Of a stretch of DNA of 20,011 bases, positions 9,639-17,916 are shown piece by piece. The notes beneath the pieces were generated by a model. That model made no database searches. It saw only the letters and a program-made list of their open reading frames with translations, and was not told where the DNA came from. A program made the position numbers and the translations under genes. Location: assembly GCA_920105805.1 (NCBI GenBank), contig CAKKTI010000404.1:1-20011 (forward strand), in the 5' to 3' direction. Origin of the DNA: Condylostoma magnum (taxonomy: Eukaryota; Ciliophora; Heterotrichea; Heterotrichida; Condylostomatidae). Position 1 is the stretch's first letter, and each line of letters starts with the position of its first letter.

Positions 9639-10436
9639 CTAGTTCATATGTTCTATTGCTGTATTTGCATTCTCTAAAGCCCTTGTGGCTAATTGCTGTA
9701 GTTGAATATCACTTTCTTATGTCAGCTCTTATAGTATAGAAATTCCATTCATACTAATGAATTGTGTAACAAAATTAAAACTATTGTCTGAACTATCCTA
9801 GAATAATAAATCAGAAAGTAAAAGAACAGTTTTTTTGACAATTTTCATTGATTATTTTGCTTCTAGTAGCATAATAACTAGATTTAGTCCATTGTTATTT
9901 AAAAATTCATGCTGTACATTCCTGTTTTCCCCCCTTACTAAAGCAGACAAGGCTCCTACTTACAGTTCTTTTAAATCTAGGTCCTCTTCGTTTACAATAG
10001 CTGCGATTATGCCTTGGATTGCATTATTTTATAAAGATGCTTATTATACTATAGGATTGTTCTACACAGCACTGGAATACAGAAACAATGCCTTCTGTCG
10101 TACATGTCTATAAGTAGAGCCTAGCATAGCATGCATCAAAGGCTATAATGCTTCTTATCTAACCAGGTCTCTAGCAGTTTCCATATTCTCAATAATTTCT
10201 TCTAATTCATACAATACTTATATTTTAGCAGATAATTCATTTTCACTGTCTCCCATCTCCTTTTAATTCAATACTGTTTTAACCCTATTAATAATTTCAG
10301 CTGGATCAACACAATATGACTCTAATGCCTACTTTAACCATTGTCTTTAATCTTCATCTAACTCTGAAACCTTTCTGTCCTCTGTTCCATCCTGATAGGA
10401 AAGAGTTCATTATAATAAGCCTGGCCAACTAACCAT
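9639..10436 (-). CDS. FES1: Hsp70 nucleotide exchange factor Fes1/HspBP1
   Basis: The 265-residue product starts MVSWPGLLQWTLSYQDGT, matching the Fes1 N-terminal LLxWSI motif, with Trp10 encoded by TGA (10407-10409). An armadillo-like repeat region follows: LYELEEIIENMETARDL, LQPLMHAMLGS, LFLYSSAVQNNPIVQQAS, VGALSALVRGENRNVQHEFL and KTVLLLSDLL, all in family order. The family releases ADP from cytosolic Hsp70. The Gln of the conserved QNNP is TAG, which rules out Glu as the meaning of TAG. The end is TAG TAA at 9636-9641. There is no in-frame TGA nearby, so TAG must terminate here or the gene would run far into the opposing WD40 gene. The start ATG at 10436 is upstream of the motif by only a few residues. 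Confidence 0.93.
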
Positions 10437-10629
10437 TTTATTAGAAAATAATTTAGATTGTTATAAGTAAATAGGAAGATTCTAGAATTTATATGGGGTT
10501 TAGAGGCAGGAGTAAAACATTTATGTTAAATGCAGTTGATTTATAATTTATCTACTTTCAATAATTACATTCTTATGCATTGAGCTACTTTTTCATAGCA
10601 CATAAGGATAATACAAACCCATTTTTATA

Positions 10630-12099
10630 CTAAAAACATTTGAACATCATTGCCCTGAATTCCTGTAGATCTATTTTACCATCTCCATTCAAATCAACTT
10701 CTTCAATCAGCTCATCCCAAAAGTTTGAATCAAATTCTTATATATTAGAACTTCCTAAAACTTCTCTAAGTTATGTAGCTGAAATTGATCCTTATTAGTT
10801 CTAGTCAAAAAGATTAAAGGTAGCATCAATATTTTAATTAGTAAGTAAATCTTACTTTTATATTGTTGCCATTAGAAACTCCGAAAAATCAATAAATCCG
10901 TTTTAGTCTGCATCAACCTCTTGCATTATTTTATCAACCTTTTGCATTGCTTACTCTCTACTGAATTACTTCTCCAATTAAAGCAACAAATCATTACGGC
11001 TTAGCTTACCATCATTCTTCGTATCCATTGCTCTGAATAATTTTGCAACTGAATTGATACTCTGATTACTTATCAAGTGGCTTGATATATACTAGTAGGC
11101 TATTTGTTACAGCTTTTGTTTGAAATTGAATTACTAGAGATTTTTAAGTATTTGGATTGTATTAGATTAGTTTTCAGAGTCATAATTCTATATTTGATTT
11201 AGCCAACGATTTTCTAGAGCAATTTGCGCTGAAATTCGATTTTATGGATCTTTTTATAGCATTTTGACTAATAGGTCTTTTGCAGAATTAGATATAGTGA
11301 TCATTTAAGCTTGATTTATGTCAATGCTTTGTTCGTGGATTTTCTTGTATATTAATTTCTATGATTTCCCGTCAAAAGGATAGGTTCCATTAAGCATAAT
11401 GTACAGCAAAACCCCACAGCTTCATATATCCGACTTAACACAAAATTGGCCATTTAGTGCTTCAGGGGATAAATAAAAGTAATTATCTACCTTGAAAGAG
11501 TCATCAAACAGTTCAGAATTGCCAAATCCTATTATTTTAACTGTTCCATTAAAAGTATTATCATCTAGTATAAGATTTTCAGGTTTAATTAGTCTGTGGA
11601 CTATGTTATAATCATGCATGTGCTTCAAGGCGTATAAAACTTACTTGAAAAAATCTGCGATTATACGTTCACTTAAGTCCTATTTATTTCTCAGTATTTA
11701 TAAAGCAGGTTGGCCTTGCACATATTCCATTATAACATGTAGATATGTTTCATCTTCATAAACCTCAAAAATTTTGACTATATTTGGGTGATCTAATTAT
11801 TTTACTTAGTTTAGAACATCTAGTACATTTTATAGTTAATCTTAAGTTATCCTTTCTTTGTTTATTGACTTTATTACTCTTAGATTCCCTGTTAATTTGT
11901 GAATAGCCTTACGTACTATTCTGTATCTATTACGGGTTATACTATCTCCAATGGAATATTTTACAGTGATTGGAGCAGTATATCTTCTAACAAATTATCC
12001 TGGTTTTACTACAAAATTTTAAACTTATAATTAGCTATCATTATTCATACTTCGATTAGATTACTGTTGGTTATTTGGAACACATACTTTACATCCCAT
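10630..12099 (-). CDS. Calcium-dependent protein kinase homologue, probable pseudokinase
   Basis: The 489-residue product has classic CDPK order. MGCKVC at the N-terminus is a predicted myristoylation/palmitoylation signal that fixes the start at 12099. The kinase domain (about 55-315), junction helix and four EF-hands follow. Key catalytic residues are changed. The Gly-rich loop reads TRNRYRIVRKAI. The alpha-C Glu position is Val95 by alignment. HRD reads HRL (168-170) in VHRLIKPENLIL. DFG reads GFG (191-193) in KIIGFGNSE. Lys77 of VIK, SPE and DIWSCG remain; the Trp of DIWS is TGA (11422-11424). EF-hands: DTKNDGKLSRND (Asp at position 12), DADQNGFIDFSE (canonical), DQNQQGSISATQ (probably dead) and DLNGDGKIDLQE (canonical). 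The frame is intact, so it looks like a maintained calcium-responsive pseudokinase rather than a decayed gene. The stop is TAG at 10630-10632. Confidence 0.93.
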
Positions 12100-12358
12100 A
12101 TCGAAAAATTAATAATGTGGGATTATATAATAGAAAGCTTAAGGAGTCTTAGTTATAAATTCATATGGTTAAAAACAATTGGATTCTAGATGCCAGATAC
12201 TTTTTATGTAATCAATTAAAAACTTTAAGAAAAAGGAAATGCAAACATATTAATTCTATAATGAATATATTTAACTAAAAGCTATCAAATATACATGTAG
12301 CGAATCTCAGATTTTATATAAATTTTTCACTAACATAATAAAAACTTATAATTACCTT
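12100..12358. other. Spacer between CDPK and the UBL gene
   Basis: AT-rich, and nothing is recognised. It must hold the CDPK promoter, as both genes run on the minus strand. Confidence 0.5.
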
Positions 12359-12907
12359 TTAAGGCAGTATTAGTCTCTGATTATCCTTTACCATTACTCA
12401 ATGCTAATTTGTTGCTATTATTTTGACTTGTTCTATTCAAACTATATTTTCTAATTGTATAATCTTAACTTTGCAATCTTCCTTGTCAATAATTTATAAC
12501 TAATCTATTATTACGTCTATAATTAGTTTAACTTATTTTCCCTTTGCATTGTATGCTCAATAAAATGATTCGTCATCATAAATAGGTAATTATTAAAGAA
12601 CTTATAAATCATTCTCATCGAAAACTGTATATCCTGATTAAAAGTCATCAGTAAAACTTTAAACTTATTTTATTTCTTCTACTGGTGTTCCGACAATTAA
12701 TAGTTTTGAATTATTCCTTATATTCAACTAATTCAATGTAGCCTAATCGTTTTTAAGTTAGCCTCTGTTAAACAACTTTTGCATGGGTATAGGGACTTTG
12801 GTTAGTTATTATATTTGCTCTTTAATTTCTAAAACTGTAGTATTGGAAGTCACATTAATCACAAATTTCTATTTTCCAAATTACAGATTGATTAATAGTT
12901 CTTCCAT
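12359..12907 (-). CDS. Ubiquitin-like-domain protein
   Basis: Of 182 residues, the first 75 fit a ubiquitin fold: a strand FGKQKFVINVTSNTTVLEIK, a helix EQIQQLTKVP, then MQKLFNRGQLKNDQATLNQL and a final strand SKLLIVG. This matches the ubiquitin pattern in which KLxFxGxxLxD is followed by TLxxxxI. No C-terminal Gly-Gly follows, so it is a built-in UBL domain rather than a modifier. The remaining 100 residues (FDENDLQVLQQLPIYDDES and onward) are not recognised. TGA is read as Trp three times (SFY-W-AYN, NIV-W-IEQ, NQH-W-VMV), none at a family-conserved site. UBL proteins commonly deliver substrates to the proteasome or bind chaperones, but the partner cannot be told. The start ATG is at 12907 and the stop TAA at 12359-12361. 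Confidence 0.75.
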
Positions 12908-12994
12908 TTAATATAAAATTATGTTTGAAATGATTTACTAATATTATAAGCTTAGTAATACATAGATGCAAATAATTTTAAACAACTTTTGCAT
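12765..12994. repeat. 18-bp direct repeat ttaaacaacttttgcatg
   Basis: The 18-mer occurs within the UBL coding region (about 12768-12785) and again in its upstream spacer (about 12978-12995). A 16/18 match lies near 17438-17456, upstream of the orphan gene. The coding copy is the codons for PMQKLFN. It may be a small local duplication or chance in AT-rich DNA; an octamer-like ATGCAAA lies inside. Confidence 0.4.
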
Positions 12995-13202
12995 GCATCT
13001 TTTATTATATTAATTTACTGTGCTTAGATATACTTCTAGTCAAACTGAACATCATGTAGAATATGCAAATTTCTTATATTCTTTCTATCAAATAAATTTA
13101 TATACAATTTTCCTATATTTACATTATCTATATACTGTTTCCTAATCAGAATACTGTACACTTTGTTTCATCAAATGAAATGCAAATATTTTCTTACAAA
13201 TA

Positions 13203-13637
13203 ATGGTTAAAAAGGGAGGAAATCAAGGAGCTAAGTCTACAGCCAGAGGACTCAGATAAGGAGCTGCAAAGAAGCAGCATACTAAAAGAACTGAGGTCAC
13301 GTTCAAAAGACCTGAGACTCTTAAACTCCCTAGGAACCCAATCTACCCTAAATACTCTTTGCCAAAAAGTAAAGCATTAGATAAATTCGATATTATGCTT
13401 CAACCTCTTGCTACAGAGCGTGCAATGAAATGTATTGAAGATTAAAATACTTTAGTTTTCCTTACTGATACTAGGGCCAATAAAAAGCAAATAGCCAAAG
13501 CTGCTGAAAATTTGTATCAAGTTAAAGTTGAGAAAGTAAATACCTTGATAAGACCTGATGCTAGGAAGAAGGCTTTCATCAAACTCACATCTGAATTTGA
13601 AGCTTTGGATGTGGCATACAAGATAGGAATTTTGTGA
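13203..13637 (+). CDS. RPL23A: 60S ribosomal protein uL23 (L23A)
   Basis: The 144-residue product starts MVKKGGNQGAKSTARGL with a basic eukaryotic N-terminal extension, then TLKLPRNPIYPKYSLP, the uL23 core ATERAMKCIEDQNTLVFL, TRANKKQIAKAAENLY, VKVEKVNTLIRPDARKKAF and the C-terminal ALDVAYKIGIL. uL23 sits at the polypeptide exit tunnel of the large subunit and contacts SRP and other nascent-chain factors. The gene ends at TGA (13635-13637) exactly where the family ends (human ...NKIGII), so TGA is a true stop here while it is Trp in other genes. TAA is read as Gln in LRQGAAK and in IEDQNT. No internal TGA. It diverges from the UBL gene across a 295-bp AT-rich spacer. Confidence 0.97.
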
Positions 13638-13988
13638 GTTAGGATAAGTTTTAAGGTTTTATGAAAGTTATAATGTTATTCACATGGGAGATGATTGTTA
13701 TGTATATGATATTTTTGTAGAATAGGTTGGTTAGGTTATGTGAAGGAGTCATTACAAAGTCTTTAAAAGACTATGCTTTATACTTAGTCTTCACTATAAA
13801 ATTGTAAGTGTATATAGTAATTTTTGTTGAGTATAGTTAAGTATATATGCATATAGTATTGAGTTTAATAAGATATTTGAATGTAACTGGAGCTTATGAA
13901 GTATGCTATCATTATTTCATTTAAAGATCATTATTTATCGTAGGTGGATTCCCTCGATTGATATAGTATTTATAGAACATATATACTT
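13638..13988. other. AT-rich spacer downstream of uL23
   Basis: No convincing gene. If TGA at 13989-13991 were read as Trp, the opposing small ORF would extend to TAA at 13935-13937. The rest is AT-rich sequence with ATATAT runs. Confidence 0.5.
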
Positions 13989-14213
13989 TCAAACTTTACA
14001 AAGCACAATTTCCTTCGATAGAACTACATTAGAATCCTAAACAATAGTAACTTTTTCTTACTAACAGCTATTTACCATATAATGCTACTAATGTATTTTT
14101 CCAATTACAAATCCGCCAGGTAGCTCTATTTTTGCTCCCAATATATCTAAGTCTAATTTAAGTAAAATATGTGCACCTTTATACTTCATTAGGAAGGCTT
14201 ATTCATGCTTCAT
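13989..14213 (-). CDS. Small unassigned protein, possibly Sm-like barrel
   Basis: A frame of 74 residues starts MKHEQAFLMKYKGAHILL and continues with alternating beta-like segments LDILGAKIELPGGFVIGKIH, EKVTIVQDSNVVLSKEIVL. An in-frame upstream TAA makes ATG 14213 the natural start; ATG 14189 is the alternative. The order of a GA dipeptide, a strand, a Gly-rich turn and more strands loosely recalls the Rpp29/Pop4 subunit of RNase P/MRP, but I cannot align it securely and it lacks the usual helical extension. The end is taken at TGA 13989-13991; reading it as Trp adds about 18 residues to TAA at 13935. It lies downstream of eRF1 on the same strand, 424 bp away. Confidence 0.42.
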
Positions 14214-14637
14214 TTAAGAAATTCAATCAATCTTTTCTTAAAAAGGTTATTTAAGACTTACTTAGCATAGACGAAATTAGCTAATAATGTGTACTTTCCC
14301 TTTTAACTATATAATTATGTAAAAGTACTATAAAATCCATTGTGCCTAATAAAGAAGAAAGTGAGGACTGTTTTTACTCCTTTAAGATTATTTGTAAATT
14401 GTCTATATGTTGTTGTAATTTAGAATAGATTAATTGATTCATTATGAGCACTTATACGAGATCTTTTAAAGTGTAAGCAATAGTAGTATAAAGCAAAAGT
14501 ATTATAGAAGATATAGTATATGAGAGCGTTCTTCATTGAAATGACAACATTATTTACAAGATAAAAGCTTCATTAATTCTATGAAACTATGCATAATACA
14601 ACAATTAGCTCCCAGTTTTAAAAACCTATCAAATATA
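14214..14637. other. Spacer between the small ORF and eRF1
   Basis: No gene is recognised on either strand. It is AT-rich with several GAAG/CTTC-containing stretches. In the eRF1 frame a TGA (14629-14631) follows the chosen TAG by two codons. Confidence 0.5.
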
Positions 14638-15942
14638 CTAAATAAAGTCATCAAAGTCATCATCCAGATCTTCTTAGTCTCCAATATCTAACATATCCAG
14701 CTGATACCTCAAAAATCCTCCAATTCCTCCGAATCCATTAACAAATTGTGATCCTTCTCCACTCTTGTTTGTGATAAACTCGATAGAAGCTCCAAATTAC
14801 TTGTGATTGTTGACAAGCCACTCTGTTAATAGTTCATTAGTCTTTATTTCCAATTTAGCTCCATTCTCCTCAAAGTTTTTGGTATCTTCTTCTTACTAAG
14901 TAGTTAAAAACAATACTTTTTCCTCTTCAGTAGCTTGATTCTTTACTTCAAATCGTTTAATAGTCAAATCCTCCCATAGAATAATACTCTCAACTGCTCC
15001 CATCTCAATAGCCCTTAACGTATCATGAATTCCATAGCAATACTTCCTTGTATCTTGGGCTACTTCAGTGAAAAATCTGCTAATGAGGTTTCTCTCTCTC
15101 ACAAATTTCACGTTTGCCAGGGTTTCATTGGTTAATTCAATCGCCTGGTTAAATCCGTTTTCTCCGCCGTATGCTACATCAACCACTGCCAGAATCTTCG
15201 AAGAAAGCCTTCCATCGAGTAAATCTGACTGTCCCAGCTCCTTCTTAAACTCTGCACTGCCAGCCAATACGAGTCCAGTCACATTGATCTTTTCATCCGT
15301 AATGAAAGACTTCACTGCTGTTTCTGCCACTCTTCTAATATAATTATGCCTTCTCTCCAATCTCAGCCTAGCGAATCTAAGAGCGGATTATCCTCCTCTT
15401 CCATGCTTCTTCGGCAACTCCACTGAGAATTTGGTAATCACTTCCCTTGCATTTCCCTAAAGAACTCCAAAGAGTGCTCCACTTCCGTCCATTATGATAA
15501 AACCAAACTTGTCATCATTTTCCAGCAGCTCCTTCAGCACCTCAGTATGGAATCTGCTGTCACACATATACAGCGAAGTGTTTATAGGTTTAAAGGGCTC
15601 GAAATCAATAGTGTACTTTTTCTCAGTGAGTCCCTAGTCGTTGAGCACCTCTCCACAGTATATGATGAGGCCGTTCGGAGGAGTTCTGTTGTAGAGTCTG
15701 AGTCTTTCTCTTACAGATGTTAAAGCGGATTACACTGCTCCTCTTACTACTCTGCTTTTGATATTAGCCGCTTTGCCAAGCTCGTCGTTCATTTGTTTGT
15801 TGATTAGATTGATTTGCTCGCGGGGGGGAATTATTAAGGATATAAGAGAAGTTCCGTTACCTTTAGCGGTATCAAGACTTTCAATTATTTTGCGAATACG
15901 CCAGTATTCAATGTTCTTCTCTTGATCCTCGCTAATCTCCAT
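14638..15942 (-). CDS. eRF1: Translation termination factor eRF1
   Basis: The 434-residue product is full length (human 437). The N domain has GNGTS (30-32 GTS), the Glu at position 54 and AANIKSRV (NIKS 60-63), and LYMCDSRF for YxCxxxF; together these read the stop codon in the A site. The M domain has [17 protein letters not shown] with GGQ at 183-185, which triggers peptide release. The C domain includes [47 protein letters not shown] and an acidic tail ending DDDFDDFI. The NIKS context differs from human (TASNIKSRVNRLSVLG): Lys for Thr58, Ala for Ser60, Val for Asn67, Gly for Leu69, Ala for Ser70 and a TAA-encoded Gln for Leu72. Gln185 is TAA (15388-15390), and the conserved Gln of GVLQGN is TAG. 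No Trp is TGA. The stop is TAG at 14638-14640 with TGA three codons later. The start ATG is 15942. Confidence 0.97.
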
Positions 15943-16133
15943 TTATTTTTATAGTTTTGTTGATTGATTAGGCATTTGTATGCTTTTTAAATCATTAATG
16001 TAAATAACCCTAATAGTGTTATGTTATTGTTGGATATACTAATGGATATTGATTTATAATACCTTGATTTAAAATTATTCGTAGAATTAAATAAATTTGT
16101 AAGGAATTAGCTTATTATTCATCTAATATAAAA
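15943..16133. other. Spacer upstream of eRF1
   Basis: 191 bp between the eRF1 start and the homology to the WD40 gene start at 16134. It contains ATAACCCTAATAG-like sequence once, not a tandem telomere. No gene. Confidence 0.5.
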
Positions 16134-16330
16134 ATGAAGAACTGTATTAAGCAGATTGTTAGAAACCTGATTGGCAGCACCGAATAATTATACCAACTCA
16201 GTAATACAAGGCTTAATCTGAACTCAATTTTAAATATACCAAAGAGTTTATTCTTCTCAGAAGATTACTTAAAGTATTTGAGTAGATATTCTAGATAAAT
16301 GCTAATTAAAACGCATAAAATGTCTAAGAT
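16134..16330 (+). pseudogene. Decayed copy of the WD40-gene N-terminal region, plus strand
   Basis: It begins MKNCIKQIVRNLIGS, aligned to MENCIEPIVRNLIAG of the gene at 4809, including the TATAAAAATG leader. Similarity returns at SEDYLKYLSRYS (gene: KAEYLKYLDGLV), with the intervening 90 or so codons missing. No WD40 blades follow. Formally it could be a short expressed paralogue, because the frame stays open, but the internal loss argues for a remnant. Confidence 0.55.
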
Positions 16331-16349
16331 TTCTATGAGTAATAATGAA

Positions 16350-16955
16350 AGTTAATTTGAAATTACCTACCTGATAGTACTAATTATTCCCTCATTGAAA
16401 TACAAACTGAAAATACACATTCATTTTACTAGAATTATTATTGTTGTAACTCTAGTTGACTTGCTTTATGTCTAATATATTATCCAGCTTCCAATAATTC
16501 ACTTATCTCATAATCCATTATAAGCTTCTATCAAATTATTCTTTCTGATCTAATAAAATGAAGTTAACATTATGCTTTTATAAATGTCTCAAGCCTTACT
16601 TTCATTATCAGGATTCACTTTTACATTATTTCTTTTGCTTGATTAAATAAATCATCTAAATACTTAACTTTAATCTTATTATCTCTCATAAAATTATAAA
16701 ACAAGGTATATATCATAGGTTAGAACTTAATTGCGAGCAGTTGGTAAATTCGGGAGGTTTTTATGAGCGTTATGAGTGTATCTTTCTAGATTTTTCCACA
16801 GAGCTCTTAGGTTGTCTTGGGTGTAGATCTAACCATTTTGAATGCTTTGAACTTCCCTTACATCCCATATGCTGCAGATTTATTTGAAATCGATTCCAAC
16901 AATCAAGTTTTTGATTATTTCTTCTAATTATATAGACTAAAATTGTATCTTGTTG
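16350..16955 (-). pseudogene. Decayed inverted copy of the WD40 gene (N-terminal region plus half a blade)
   Basis: Read on the minus strand, DNA similarity to 4820-5490 of the WD40 gene is continuous by eye. Matches include KNLIVGIDF, REVQSIQNGQIYTQDNLRAL, LWKNLER, the AATTTTATAAT segment, the Gln-rich linker, and a first-blade remnant FSVCISMREQLVLSG where the intact gene has SSVCISRSEQLVVTGG. Several small gaps shift the frame and parts are missing, so it cannot encode the full protein. It stops inside blade 1 at about 16350, facing the plus-strand copy at 16134-16330. Confidence 0.72.
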
Positions 16956-17090
16956 ATATTGTACTGTATTTTTAATAAATTATTCTGGGTTTAAAGAGAT
17001 AAAACGAAATCAGAAGAATAGAAAAGCAACAATTGTATATTATTTGTTGTTTTGAGTGTTTATATGCTAAGAATTGTGTATTATGACTAA

Positions 17091-17239
17091 AGGATTATTA
17101 GGTTAAGTGTTTTTTGATTTTCCCCTAAAACTATTAAGTTATCTTCTGATAATATTTAACCCTTTATAACACTTTTAATCTCGTTTAGATCAATTAATTT
17201 TATGTGTTGTAGGCTCAATTGGCTTTATACAGTTTCCAT
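17091..17239 (-). pseudogene. More diverged relative of the same N-terminal region
   Basis: The minus-strand frame from ATG 17239 reads METVQSQLSLQ, then NEIKSVIKGQILSEDNLIVL followed by GENQK. It aligns without gaps to SEVQSILKGQIFTKSSLTTL followed by WENLE of the gene at 4809. It lies directly upstream of the 16955 copy in the same orientation. The open frame extends upstream to about 17330 (QLILEELEKLLNYYGSSYAQ) but lacks an ATG there. It may be part of a diverged gene rather than a remnant. Confidence 0.45.
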
Positions 17240-17557
17240 TTTTTGTGCATAAGAGCTTCCATAGTAATTTAGTAATTTTTCGAGTTCTTCTAGTATCAAT
17301 TAACTTTGCTTCAATACACCAAAACAAACTATATCAATTTAATGGGAATGCACTTTCTCACATAGCTTAAAAATAATAGTATTTCAATTTATAAAGAATA
17401 ATAATAAACAAAAGTAATAAAAGTTTAAGGTAAAATTAATAAAACAATTTTTGCATGAGTTAATTAAAATTACTACCTATTCAATAGAATAACAATTAAA
17501 AGCCTATAAGTAAAAACCTTTACTAGTGAAAAACAATTTAACCTAGTTATATATAAA
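17240..17557. other. AT-rich spacer before the orphan gene
   Basis: Apart from the coding-like minus-strand stretch up to about 17330, the interval is A-rich low-complexity DNA and holds the third, imperfect copy of the 18-bp repeat (about 17438-17456). No gene is recognised. Confidence 0.5.
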
Positions 17558-17890
17558 ATGGAGTAAAAGTAGCAGAAGAAGAGGTGCAAAAACCCAAGAT
17601 AAAATGAAGGAAACTCTCTCCAAGTGAAAAAACTATTCAATAATACTTAAAAATTGTAAAAATTACAAAAGTAATGTGAGAATTATTTTGAAAAGTTCGG
17701 ATAAGATACATAAATTTTAACGTACTTATCAAAACTAATATTTTTAGACTCTGAGTTAAATGACATAAAAAAGCTTGTAGCAGATGCTGATAAGTCCGTA
17801 TAAAATTATTTTAGCTATGGAGACGAAATCAATGAAGAAGAATGTTTCCAAAAACCTAGAAAACGTATAAAAACGCTATTAGAAAGTTAG
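17558..17890 (+). CDS. Orphan 110-residue acidic/basic protein
   Basis: The frame starts MEQKQQKKRCKNPRQNEGNS and goes through Lys/Gln-rich helices (LQKLQKQCENYFEKFG), then TYLSKLIFLDSELNDIKKLV, an acidic YGDEINEEE and a basic KPRKRIK end before TAG TAA at 17888-17893. No family is recognised. The charged ends suggest a nuclear protein, but this is only composition. It faces POLD2 tail to tail with 26 bp between stops, and TAG/TAA must terminate, since no TGA is close. Confidence 0.55.
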
Positions 17891-17916
17891 TAATTAAATT
17901 GTTTAAACATTTACTA

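Noticed and set aside
9835-10113. Plus-strand 92-codon frame
   Set aside because: It is antisense to the Fes1 armadillo region, which is conserved on the minus strand.
15068-15343. Plus-strand 91-codon frame
   Set aside because: It is antisense to the conserved eRF1 C domain.
16000-16020. Telomere-like ATAACCCTAATAG
   Set aside because: A single occurrence inside a spacer, not a tandem array at an end.
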